A stretch of 64,000 bases of DNA, from contig CAZFAJ010000001.1 of NCBI GenBank assembly GCA_964517005.1, forward strand, positions 40,284 through 104,283, read 5' to 3'. The translations under genes and the position numbers were made by a program. This document shows, piece after piece, positions 7,831 through 15,545 of this stretch (within the stretch, counting starts at the first letter, position 1; each line of letters starts with the position of its first letter). The DNA comes from CAYVBJ01 sp964517005. GTDB lineage: Bacteria; Bacteroidota; Rhodothermia; Balneolales; Balneolaceae. Below the pieces are notes generated by a model. That model was not told the origin of the DNA and ran no database searches. It worked only from the letters and a program-made list of their open reading frames with translations.

Positions 7831-9327
7831 TTATGGCCGGAGCCTCCCCAGCATTCTTGGGAACGGTATTGTTTCGCGCACGTGCCCGAGGCCGCATAAC
7901 CAGCCAACCGTGCGTTCGAGTCCCAGGCCATAGCCTGAGTGTGGTACGGATCCAAATCTGCGCAGATCAAGATACCAGCTAAAGACCTCTTCAGGAAGAT
8001 CGTGTTCGGCAATACGTTTTTGAAGTTCTTCAAGACTGTCTTCCCGCTGGCTGCCCCCGATTATTTCACCAAACCCTTCCGGAGCCAGAACATCCATAGC
8101 CAGTGATAATTTATCGTTTTCGGGATCTCGTTTCATGTAAAAGGCTTTTACTTCCGCAGGATAGCGATGTACAATCAGGGGAGCATCAAATTGCATGGTT
8201 AAGATGGTTTCATCACTGCCGCCAAAATCATTTCCCCACTCAAAACCCTGTGCAGATTCTTTCCAGCCGGGAATATTTCTCAGATCTTCTTCGATTTGGG
8301 CAAACCGGGCATGAATCTCCTTAATCCGCTGATCAATCTGCGATTTTCTCCATTTTTTAGCCGAGCCGTGCTCCTTTTTTAACTCTTTCTCTTCCTTCTC
8401 AAGTTCAAATATCTCCTCTTTTCTGCCTGATTCCATCTCATCAAGCATGTTTGCAGTTTTATCACTTTTTAAAAGATCCACAGCTTCTGTATAAGAAATT
8501 CTGTGAAAAGGCTTGTCTGCCGCAGCCTGCAGGTGAGATGTATCCCGCTCCAGGATTTCAAGCTCTGACCTGTTCTGATCGAGTACCGATTTCACAATAA
8601 ACTTAATCATCTCTTCTGCCAGGTCCATATTCATATCGAGATCATAAAAAGCCATCTCTGGCTCAATCATCCAGAATTCGGTGAGATGACGCCTGGTTTT
8701 GCTTTTTTCGGCACGGAAGGTGGGCCCGAATGTATACACCTTACCATGAGCCATTGCCATCGCCTCAGCGTAAAGCTGGCCGGATTGTGTCAGGTAGGCT
8801 TTCTCATCAAAATAGTCCGTTTCGAATAGCGTGGTGGTTCCTTCGGCAGCATTCCCTGTAAATATCGGTGCATCCATCTGGATAAAATCCCGATCCTGAA
8901 AAAAACGGTGGATGGCATAGATGATTGTATTTCGAACCCGCATGGCAGCCCACTGACGCTGGCTCCGCAGCCATAAATGACGGTTCTCCATCAGGAATTC
9001 CACCCCGTGTTCTTTTGGAGTAATCGGATAATCTTCAGCAATCTGAATAATCTTCAAATCATCCACATGTAATTCATAGCCGCCAACGCTGCGATCATCT
9101 TTTACAACATTGCCACTGATTTCCACTGAACTCTCCTGCTTCAGTGAACCTGCATCTTCAAAAACCTGACCCGATACATCATCAGCTGAGACAATACACT
9201 GACAGAGCCCTGTTCCATCCCGTAACTCAATAAAATGTAAGTTTTTACTGCTTCTAATGTTGTACACCCACCCCTTCAGTGTTTTTGTCTGACCTTCAAA
9301 ATTTTTCAGATTTTTTATGTAAACCAT
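7831..9327 (-). CDS. asnS: Asparaginyl-tRNA synthetase with a charged coiled-coil insertion
   Basis: This is a class IIb synthetase that charges tRNA-Asn. The N-terminal OB-fold anticodon-binding domain (about residues 1-100) begins 'LKGWVYNIRSSKNLHFIELR'. Class II motif 2 is 'GPTFRAEKSKTRRHLTEFWM'. Motif 3 is 'GYGLGLERTVGWLCGL'. 'SGQLYAEAMAM' and 'EPEMAFYDLD' are typical AsnRS. It is 498 residues, longer than the roughly 465 usual in bacteria. The extra length lies at about residues 291-361 (8245-8457), where a Lys/Glu-rich segment (KEEIFELEKEEKELKKEHGS...) enters the catalytic domain just before 'GGSDETILT'. The segment looks like a helical hairpin and may be a lineage-specific feature. The ATG is at 9327. 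Confidence 0.97.
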   Translation of the reverse strand: MVYIKNLKNFEGQTKTLKGWVYNIRSSKNLHFIELRDGTGLCQCIVSADDVSGQVFEDAGSLKQESSVEISGNVVKDDRSVGGYELHVDDLKIIQIAEDYPITPKEHGVEFLMENRHLWLRSQRQWAAMRVRNTIIYAIHRFFQDRDFIQMDAPIFTGNAAEGTTTLFETDYFDEKAYLTQSGQLYAEAMAMAHGKVYTFGPTFRAEKSKTRRHLTEFWMIEPEMAFYDLDMNMDLAEEMIKFIVKSVLDQNRSELEILERDTSHLQAAADKPFHRISYTEAVDLLKSDKTANMLDEMESGRKEEIFELEKEEKELKKEHGSAKKWRKSQIDQRIKEIHARFAQIEEDLRNIPGWKESAQGFEWGNDFGGSDETILTMQFDAPLIVHRYPAEVKAFYMKRDPENDKLSLAMDVLAPEGFGEIIGGSQREDSLEELQKRIAEHDLPEEVFSWYLDLRRFGSVPHSGYGLGLERTVGWLCGLGHVRETIPFPRMLGRLRP

Positions 9328-9445
9328 TGTTTTGATCGTTGTAATTTTTCAGTTTTTATAACAAATTTCGAAATATGATTACCAAATAATGCCACAAAGA
9401 TAAAGGCTGTAAATACGAAGACAAACTGTTTTGCAGCATCCCTGT

Positions 9446-10687
9446 TTATTGCTTCTTTTCAGGAACCAGCAATGTTTCAGAATATGAGTCTTTATCGAAA
9501 AAAGAATCGCTGAAATCTTTTATATCGTCCGCAGATACTTCGTCAATTTTTTCGACCAATTCATCGAGTGTAATAAAGCGGTTGAAGTAGAGTTCACTTT
9601 TTGCCAAACGGTTCATTCTGTTGCTTGTGCTTTCCTGGGATAAAAGCAATTTCCCCTTAAGATGCGCTTTAGCTTGCTGCAACTCTTTTTCGGGTACCTT
9701 TTCAGATTTTATCCGGTCAAACTCTTCGAAAATTAGCGATCGCACATGATCCACATACTCCTGATCCGTTCCGATATAGACTCCGAACAAGCCCGAATCC
9801 AAGTAAGTCTGGTTAAATGAGCCGATAGAGTAACAGTAGCCATATTTTTCCCGGATATTCTGATGCAATCTTGAACTCATTCCCCCGCCCAAAATTGTGT
9901 TAGCTAAAAGCAGGGTGTACTTTTTAGCGTGATCATAATCAAGGCCGCGCCTCCCAAGTATCATATGAGTCTGTTCAATCTGTTTGGATATTACTTTTTT
10001 GGAGACTTCGTATGGAGTGAGCGGTTGTTTCCGGTTTTCCGTAGTTTTCTCATTTTGAATATCCAGCATTTCAGCGGCAAGCCGAACCACCTTTTCGTGT
10101 TCAGCATTTCCTGCAACTGCCAATAAGAGATTATCGGGCTGATAACGGTTACCGATATAATCAAACAGGTCTTCTCTGGTAAAAGATTGAATGGTATTTT
10201 CAAACCCGATGATTGGGCGTCCAATCGGATGGTTTTTAAAGATCTGGCTTCCAAACTCTTCGAAAATTACATCATCAGGGCTGTCTTTGTACATTTTGAG
10301 CTCCTCAAGAACCACTTTTTTTTCCTTCAGCATCTCCTCTTCAGGAAATTTGGAATTTCGTACCATATCTGTGAGTACATCGAGAGCTGTTTCAAGTTTG
10401 GAATCAAGACAGCGTGAGTAATAGCAGGTGTATTCGGTCGATGTAAAAGCATTCAGGTAGCCTCCTACCGATTCCATACTCAATGCAATGTCATATGAAG
10501 ATCTTTTTTCTGTGCCTTTGAACAGCATGTGCTCAAGAAAATGTGTGATTCCGGCAAGGCCATCATTTTCATGACGGCTTCCGGTCTTCACCCAGATACC
10601 GGCAGTTACACTTTTTACACTCTCTATATATTCTGTGACAATCGTTAAACCGTTCTCTAATACTGTTTTTTTTATATCTTCTTTCAC
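9446..10687 (-). CDS. M16 family (pitrilysin-like) zinc peptidase
   Basis: This 413-residue zinc metallopeptidase of the insulinase/processing-peptidase family has the inverted zinc motif HxxEH ('GITHFLEHMLFKGT'), followed at the expected distance by the downstream glutamate region ('EMLKEKKVVLEELKMYKDSP'). The C-terminal half has the family segments 'QTHMILGRRGLDYDHAKKYT', 'LGGGMSSRLHQNIREKYGYC' and 'YIGTDQEYVD'. The start is GTG at 10687. No signal peptide is visible, so it is probably cytoplasmic, like the B. subtilis MlpA/YmxG group. It lies directly behind pnp, as ymxG-type genes often do. A strong terminator separates the two here, so it is probably transcribed on its own. Confidence 0.92.
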   Translation of the reverse strand: MKEDIKKTVLENGLTIVTEYIESVKSVTAGIWVKTGSRHENDGLAGITHFLEHMLFKGTEKRSSYDIALSMESVGGYLNAFTSTEYTCYYSRCLDSKLETALDVLTDMVRNSKFPEEEMLKEKKVVLEELKMYKDSPDDVIFEEFGSQIFKNHPIGRPIIGFENTIQSFTREDLFDYIGNRYQPDNLLLAVAGNAEHEKVVRLAAEMLDIQNEKTTENRKQPLTPYEVSKKVISKQIEQTHMILGRRGLDYDHAKKYTLLLANTILGGGMSSRLHQNIREKYGYCYSIGSFNQTYLDSGLFGVYIGTDQEYVDHVRSLIFEEFDRIKSEKVPEKELQQAKAHLKGKLLLSQESTSNRMNRLAKSELYFNRFITLDELVEKIDEVSADDIKDFSDSFFDKDSYSETLLVPEKKQ

Positions 10688-10705
10688 TTCTTTTTGACTA
10701 TAGTT

Positions 10706-10740
10706 AAATAAAAAGGCACCGCTTTATTAGAAACGGTGCC
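10706..10740 (-). terminator. Rho-independent terminator of pnp
   Basis: Read on the minus strand, GGCACCG pairs perfectly with CGGTGCC (10715-10721 with 10734-10740) around a 12-base loop, followed at once by TTTTTATTT. It lies just after the pnp stop at 10767 and just before the M16 peptidase start. It therefore ends the pnp transcript. Confidence 0.85.
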
Positions 10741-10766
10741 CATTGAAAAATTAAGTACAAAGAGGA

Positions 10767-12878
10767 TTAATCTTCTTTGGGGATTAATGCTTTTCTTGAA
10801 AGCCGGAGTTTTCCTCCATGTTCAACTTTCAGGAGTTTCACATCAATTTCATCACCCACCGAAAGAACATCTTCAATATTTTTCACGTGGCTGTGATTTA
10901 CTTCTGATATATGAAGCAATCCTTCTTTTCCCGGAACAATCTCTACAAAAGCACCGTAGTCTTTCAGAGCTTTTACCGTACCTTTGTAAACAGCTCCTTC
11001 TTCCAGGTGCCCGGTAATCTCTTCGATTCGCTTTTTGGCCTCTTTGGCTTTTTCGAGATTGTCAGATGAAATCGTGATAATTCCTTTCCCTTTTTCATTC
11101 TCTTCAACAATGATCTCGGTTCCGGTCTCTCTTTGCAGAGTTTGAATCACTTTTCCGCCAGGGCCGATAACAGCACCGATCTGATCACCGTCAATTTCCA
11201 TTTTCAGGAATTGGGGAGCATATTCAGAAAGCTCTTTTCGCGGCTCACTAATCGTTTCAGCCATTTTCTCCAGGATATGCATACGGCCGGCATGAGCTTG
11301 TTCAAGTGCTTTTTCAAGCAGTTCAAAGCTGATTCCTTTCACTTTCATATCCATTTGAGTGGCAGTAATTCCGTCCGCTGTTCCTGCGGTTTTAAAGTCC
11401 ATGTCGCCCATGAAATCTTCTTCACCGCGAATATCAGAAAGTATTACACTGTCATTTTCACCGACAATCATTCCCATCGCAATTCCGCCGACCGGCTTTT
11501 TGAGGGGAACGCCTGCCTGCATAAGTGCCATTGACCCGGCACATACAGAAGCCATTGAAGATGAACCGTTTGATTCCAGAATATCAGAAATTATCCGGAC
11601 CACATAGCTGAATTCTTCAAAATCAGGCATGATCATTTTGAGTGCTCGCTCGGCAAGGTACCCATGTCCAATTTCCCTTCGCCCCGGGCCTCGCATAAAG
11701 CCGGCTTCTCCCACACTGTAGGGCGGGAAGTTATAGTGAAGCATAAACTGCTTGGCATCTTCATGGAAAAGTGTATCAATCATCTGTTCATCCCGTTTTG
11801 AGCCGAGAGTCACAGTTGCAAGAGCCTGGGTTTCACCTCTTGAAAATATGGCTGAGCCATGAGCCCTTGGCAGGTAACCAACTTGTGTCCAGATGTCACG
11901 AATATCTTCGGGAGATCGCCCGTCAATTCTGCGTTTACTCTCCAGAATCTGGTTTCGAAGTGCCTCTTTTTCCATTCCAGAAAAGATATTACCTATTTCA
12001 TCTCCGGCATCTTCATACTCTTCAATCTCTGTAATTTTATCTATAACAGAGGTTTTCAGTTCTTTCAGTTTTTCGTTGTACTCTTCTTTTCCAAGGCCTG
12101 TGCTGACGATATCTTTTATTGCAGACTCAGCAAGTTCTTTCACTTTGGATTCCAGAGTCCCATCCACCGGTTCGGGGACAAAAACCCGCTTGGCTTTACC
12201 AAACTCTTCGCGCAGCTCTTCCTGAAATTCACATAGTTTGATAATTGCTTTATGGCCTTCTTTGATGGCATCGAGCATCTCTTTTTCAGAGATTTCTTCC
12301 ATTTCACCTTCTATCATGATAACACTGTCGGCCGTTCCGCCAACCAATAAATCGATATCGCTTTTTTCTAGTTCCTGAATCGTGGGATTGATTACAATAT
12401 TGCCGTCCACACGCCCGATCCGAACTTCTGCCATCGGGCCGCCAAATGGAATATCAGAAATGTGAAGTGCTGCCGAAGCACCGAATCCGCCGATTGCATC
12501 GGCTTCATGCTGACCATCAGAAGAGATTATATAACATATAATCTGTGTATCGTTTAGATATCCTTTGGGAAAGAGCGGCCGGAGACTTCTGTCGATCAAA
12601 CGACTTGCAAGTATTTCACCATCCGAAGGGCGTCCTTCCCTTTTCAGAAATCCTCCCGGGAATTTACCTCCGGCTGCAAAACTCTCTCTGAGGTCAACAG
12701 TTAAAGGGAAAAAATCCTGGCCCGGTCTGGGCTCTTTAGAGGAAACAGCAGTACATAAAACCATGGTTTCGCCCATGCGCACTACTACAGCTCCATCGGC
12801 CTGTTTCGCAAGCCTTCCGGTTTCAATCGACAGTGATTTACCGGGGGCAAATTCTACTGATTTAAAATTTTCTTTCAT
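10767..12878 (-). CDS. pnp: Polyribonucleotide nucleotidyltransferase (PNPase)
   Basis: This phosphorolytic 3'-5' exoribonuclease takes part in mRNA decay and can also polymerise nucleoside diphosphates. The 703-residue protein has both RNase PH-like domains. The first is 'FAPGKSLSIETGRLAKQADG', 'TAVSSKEPRPGQDFFPLTVD' and 'FPGGFLKREGRPSDGEILAS'. The second is 'RRIDGRSPEDIRDIWTQVGY', 'HGSAIFSRGETQALATVTLG' and 'GPGRREIGHGYLAERAL'. They are followed by a KH domain ('IGAVIGPGGKVIQTLQRETG') and an S1 domain ('GAVYKGTVKALKDYGAFVEI'). The 'DFMGDMDFKTAGTADGITA' segment holds the metal and phosphate site residues. It lies downstream of rpsO in the conserved order, with a terminator between the two genes and an AT-rich leader of about 110 bases where its own promoter could lie. 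Confidence 0.98.
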   Translation of the reverse strand: MKENFKSVEFAPGKSLSIETGRLAKQADGAVVVRMGETMVLCTAVSSKEPRPGQDFFPLTVDLRESFAAGGKFPGGFLKREGRPSDGEILASRLIDRSLRPLFPKGYLNDTQIICYIISSDGQHEADAIGGFGASAALHISDIPFGGPMAEVRIGRVDGNIVINPTIQELEKSDIDLLVGGTADSVIMIEGEMEEISEKEMLDAIKEGHKAIIKLCEFQEELREEFGKAKRVFVPEPVDGTLESKVKELAESAIKDIVSTGLGKEEYNEKLKELKTSVIDKITEIEEYEDAGDEIGNIFSGMEKEALRNQILESKRRIDGRSPEDIRDIWTQVGYLPRAHGSAIFSRGETQALATVTLGSKRDEQMIDTLFHEDAKQFMLHYNFPPYSVGEAGFMRGPGRREIGHGYLAERALKMIMPDFEEFSYVVRIISDILESNGSSSMASVCAGSMALMQAGVPLKKPVGGIAMGMIVGENDSVILSDIRGEEDFMGDMDFKTAGTADGITATQMDMKVKGISFELLEKALEQAHAGRMHILEKMAETISEPRKELSEYAPQFLKMEIDGDQIGAVIGPGGKVIQTLQRETGTEIIVEENEKGKGIITISSDNLEKAKEAKKRIEEITGHLEEGAVYKGTVKALKDYGAFVEIVPGKEGLLHISEVNHSHVKNIEDVLSVGDEIDVKLLKVEHGGKLRLSRKALIPKED

Positions 12879-12989
12879 TGGTAATCCTATTATTTATATT
12901 CAATTTACAATTACGAGTTTGTGCTATGAAAACCGCATTGTACACAATTGATGAGACGGGAAAAGATCCAGACAACACAAGTGCCATAT

Positions 12990-13015
12990 AGAAAAAGGCA
13001 CGCTCACACGTGCCT
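12990..13015 (-). terminator. Rho-independent terminator of rpsO
   Basis: On the minus strand, AGGCACG (13015-13009) pairs with CGTGCCT (13002-12996) around a 6-base loop and is followed by TTTTT. It lies 13 bases after the rpsO stop and separates rpsO from pnp. The stem resembles that of the pnp terminator (GGCAC/GTGCC core). Confidence 0.85.
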
Positions 13016-13027
13016 CGTTTTAATAAA

Positions 13028-13297
13028 CTATTTTCTGATTCCGAGTTCCTTAATCAATGAACGGTATTTTTCAATATCTTTTTTGGTCAGGTAATTCAAT
13101 AACCTACGTCTTTTGCCAACCATTTTCAGCAATCCCAAACGGGAAGAGTGGTCTTTCATATTGCTTTTGAGATGGTTAGTAAGATGATTGATACGTTCTG
13201 TTAATATGGCAATTTGCGCTTCCGTTGACCCTGCATTATCTGCAGCACCGCCATATGTTTCAATTAATTCAGCTTTTTTTTCTTTCGTTATACTCAT
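13028..13297 (-). CDS. rpsO: 30S ribosomal protein S15 (uS15)
   Basis: S15 is an early-binding protein of the small ribosomal subunit central domain. The ATG at 13297 gives an 89-residue protein starting MSITKEKKAELIETYGGAAD, the normal S15 start and length. The frame extends 11 codons further upstream but that part has no S15 similarity. Conserved segments are 'GSTEAQIAILTERINHLTNH', 'DHSSRLGLLKMVGKRRRLLN' and 'YLTKKDIEKYRSLIKELGIR'. In many bacteria S15 represses its own translation through its leader; I did not identify such a structure here. It follows ribF and is closed by its own terminator. Confidence 0.97.
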   Translation of the reverse strand: MSITKEKKAELIETYGGAADNAGSTEAQIAILTERINHLTNHLKSNMKDHSSRLGLLKMVGKRRRLLNYLTKKDIEKYRSLIKELGIRK

Positions 13298-13357
13298 TCT
13301 AAATTTTTCATTTGCACAGTTAAAAAACACTTAATTTATTATCCTTTAAAAATAGGC

Positions 13358-14320
13358 TTATTCTTTAAGTATTGCAATGTCTGGTTTTCTCTCTTTTAAT
13401 ATAGATTCTGTTTCCGTACGGTCTTTATATAAACGGTTTTTTAGTTCTTCAATACTGCTAAACTTTATTTCATCCCGGATTCTTTTTACGAATTGGATTT
13501 TTAGTGATTCACCATAAATATCACTGTCGAAATCAAGAATGTGAATCTCAATAGTGCGGTTGCTTCCCCCGTACGTAGGTCTCGTACCTATATTCATCAT
13601 TGCCTTAAAGTAATTCTTTTGAAAATAAACCCAGACGGCATAGACTCCATTTTTGGGAACAATTTTCCGGGGATGAGAAGGGAGTAAATTTGCAGTCGGA
13701 AATCCAATTTTTTCACCCTGCTTGTTGCCGTGAACAACCGTACCTGACAGTAAATAATATCGTTCAAGCAATTTGGAAGCCTCTTCCACGTCTCCATCCT
13801 TTTCGAGTGCATGTCGGATTTTGGTGCTGCTCACTGCTTTATCTTCTACTTCGTGTTTAGAAACAATATGTGCATCAAAACCGAGCTTTTTTCCCAGTCT
13901 CTTCACTGTATTTATGGATCCTTCACGATCTTTTCCAAATTGATGATCATAGCCGATAATAAATTGTGAAACTCCAATTTTTTTCCAGATGATATCACTT
14001 ACAAACTCATGTGAAGTCAGAAGTGAAAAGTCTCTGTCGAAGGGTATGACCACCATTTCATCGATTCCCATTTCGGCTAATAAACTGCATCTTTCTTCAA
14101 GAGTAGTGAGTAAATTAATTCCTGAACTCCCGGGATCAATAATTTCTCTCGGATGTGGATCAAAAGTAACAATTACACTACGTGCATTTCTTTTTTTAGC
14201 TTCTGATATTACTTTATTGATGAGCACCCGGTGGCCTGCATGTACTCCATCGAAAGTACCAACAGTAAGTACTGTATTTATTATTCGGTCTACATCTTCC
14301 AGATATACAAGTTTCGCCAT
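13358..14320 (-). CDS. ribF: Bifunctional riboflavin kinase / FAD synthetase
   Basis: It phosphorylates riboflavin to FMN and adenylates FMN to FAD. The 320-residue protein has an N-terminal nucleotidyltransferase domain with 'LTVGTFDGVHAGHRVLINKV', 'ARSVIVTFDPHPREII' and 'SQFIIGYDHQFGKDREGS'. The C-terminal riboflavin kinase domain has 'GTVVHGNKQGEKIGFPTANL' (GxPTAN motif), 'NGVYAVWVYF', 'NIGTRPTYGG' and 'EIHILDFDSDIYGESLKIQF'. The start ATG at 14320 lies one base after the truB stop, so translation is probably coupled. Its place between truB and rpsO is conserved in many bacteria. Confidence 0.97.
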   Translation of the reverse strand: MAKLVYLEDVDRIINTVLTVGTFDGVHAGHRVLINKVISEAKKRNARSVIVTFDPHPREIIDPGSSGINLLTTLEERCSLLAEMGIDEMVVIPFDRDFSLLTSHEFVSDIIWKKIGVSQFIIGYDHQFGKDREGSINTVKRLGKKLGFDAHIVSKHEVEDKAVSSTKIRHALEKDGDVEEASKLLERYYLLSGTVVHGNKQGEKIGFPTANLLPSHPRKIVPKNGVYAVWVYFQKNYFKAMMNIGTRPTYGGSNRTIEIHILDFDSDIYGESLKIQFVKRIRDEIKFSSIEELKNRLYKDRTETESILKERKPDIAILKE

Positions 14321-14321
14321 A

Positions 14322-15053
14322 TTATTGATTCATACGGTTTTCAAATTGTGCTGGTGTGAATGCATGATCAACAGAAAAATAGCCGATTTTCGTTCTTCTT
14401 AAACTTTCAAGATGTGCCCTGCTATTTAAAACTATACCGAGATCATGAGCAAGTGAACGTACATAGGTGCCTTTGCTGCACTCAACCATCAGATGCAAAT
14501 TGCCATTCTCATAATTGTATATATTCCAATCATATATATGAACAGTTCTTGAGCTCAGTTCAACAGATTCGCCCCTTCTTGCTTTTTTATAAAGACGTTC
14601 TCCCTTTACTTTGATTGCCGAATAGATTGGCGGAACCTGTTCAACTTCGCCCATAAAATTTTCGTTGATTACTTTTTTTATATCCGATTCGCGAATGTGC
14701 TTCCATTCTGCAAAATTATCGGGATCTGTTGCAGTATCATAACTTGGTGTTGATGACCCGAAACGAATATTTGCAACATATGTTTTTTTCATCTCCTGGA
14801 TCTGGGATATAGATTTTGTCGCTTTACCGCAGCAGAGGATCAGTAAACCTGTAGCAAGAGGATCAAGGGTACCCGCATGGCCCACTTTTTTTATTTTGAT
14901 TCGGTTACGCACGAATGCTACAACATCAAAGCTGCTCCAGTGTTCAGGTTTATCCACCAGAATTACAGCTCCATCACTAAAATGAAACCCGGTCAGATCG
15001 GATGATCGCAGATCTGCAACAGGAAGATTGCTTAGAGGGATAATCTGAGCCAT
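14322..15053 (-). CDS. truB: tRNA pseudouridine(55) synthase
   Basis: It converts U55 in the T-loop of tRNAs to pseudouridine. The catalytic segment is intact, with the aspartate in 'HAGTLDPLATGLLILCCGKA' and the preceding 'LVDKPEHWSSFDVVAFVRNR'. Further TruB segments are 'YVANIRFGSSTPSYDTATDP', 'GEVEQVPPIYSAIKVKGERL' and 'VECSKGTYVRSLAHDLG'. At 243 residues it is shorter than the E. coli enzyme (about 314) and ends soon after the catalytic domain. It therefore lacks the C-terminal PUA-like domain, as in several Bacteroidota. It lies 15 bases after rbfA and 1 base before ribF. Confidence 0.97.
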   Translation of the reverse strand: MAQIIPLSNLPVADLRSSDLTGFHFSDGAVILVDKPEHWSSFDVVAFVRNRIKIKKVGHAGTLDPLATGLLILCCGKATKSISQIQEMKKTYVANIRFGSSTPSYDTATDPDNFAEWKHIRESDIKKVINENFMGEVEQVPPIYSAIKVKGERLYKKARRGESVELSSRTVHIYDWNIYNYENGNLHLMVECSKGTYVRSLAHDLGIVLNSRAHLESLRRTKIGYFSVDHAFTPAQFENRMNQ

Positions 15054-15068
15054 CTGATAACTTATCCT

Positions 15069-15437
15069 CTATTCAGGTGAGCCTTTATCATACCCGTCTT
15101 TTTTTGTCTCATCAAAAAGTTTTTCAAGCTTATTGATGTATTCTGCTGTGTCGTCTTCAAAAAACAGTAATTCCGGAATACGGCGTACCTGGTTTTTAAT
15201 TTTTTGAGCAAGTTTATAACGAATCTCATCCTGGCTATTGTCAATCATCTTATAGATTGGTTTTTCATCGCGGCCCGGGGCAAAAACACTTAAATAGACC
15301 TTTGCAATGGTCAGATCATCTGTTAATTGAACACGTGTTACGGTGACAAATGATCCCTGAGGCTGGTATTCCTTTTGTAGTATTTCACCGAGATCTTTTT
15401 GAATAACGGATCCAAGGCGTTCAGTTCGAATACTCAT
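15069..15437 (-). CDS. rbfA: 30S ribosome-binding factor A
   Basis: RbfA helps mature the 5' end of 16S rRNA and is needed for efficient 30S assembly and cold growth. I chose the ATG at 15437, giving MSIRTERLGSVIQKDLGEIL, which is the usual RbfA start; the upstream in-frame ATG would add 20 unrelated residues. The product is 122 residues. Conserved features are 'VTVTRVQLTDDLTIAKVYLS', 'RYKLAQKIKNQVRRIPELLF' and 'DDTAEYINKLEKLFDE'. These correspond to the KH-fold signature ending in 'R-(V/I)P-L-F--D'. It lies between infB and truB in the canonical order. Confidence 0.95.
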   Translation of the reverse strand: MSIRTERLGSVIQKDLGEILQKEYQPQGSFVTVTRVQLTDDLTIAKVYLSVFAPGRDEKPIYKMIDNSQDEIRYKLAQKIKNQVRRIPELLFFEDDTAEYINKLEKLFDETKKDGYDKGSPE

Positions 15438-15545
15438 AATAGATGATAAGAAAATTAAAAATTCATTACTTCTTATTACCCGGTATTTCTTAACCAAATA
15501 TAAAGGACAAAACGTACCAGGAAATTAAAGAATAGGATAGCGGGA

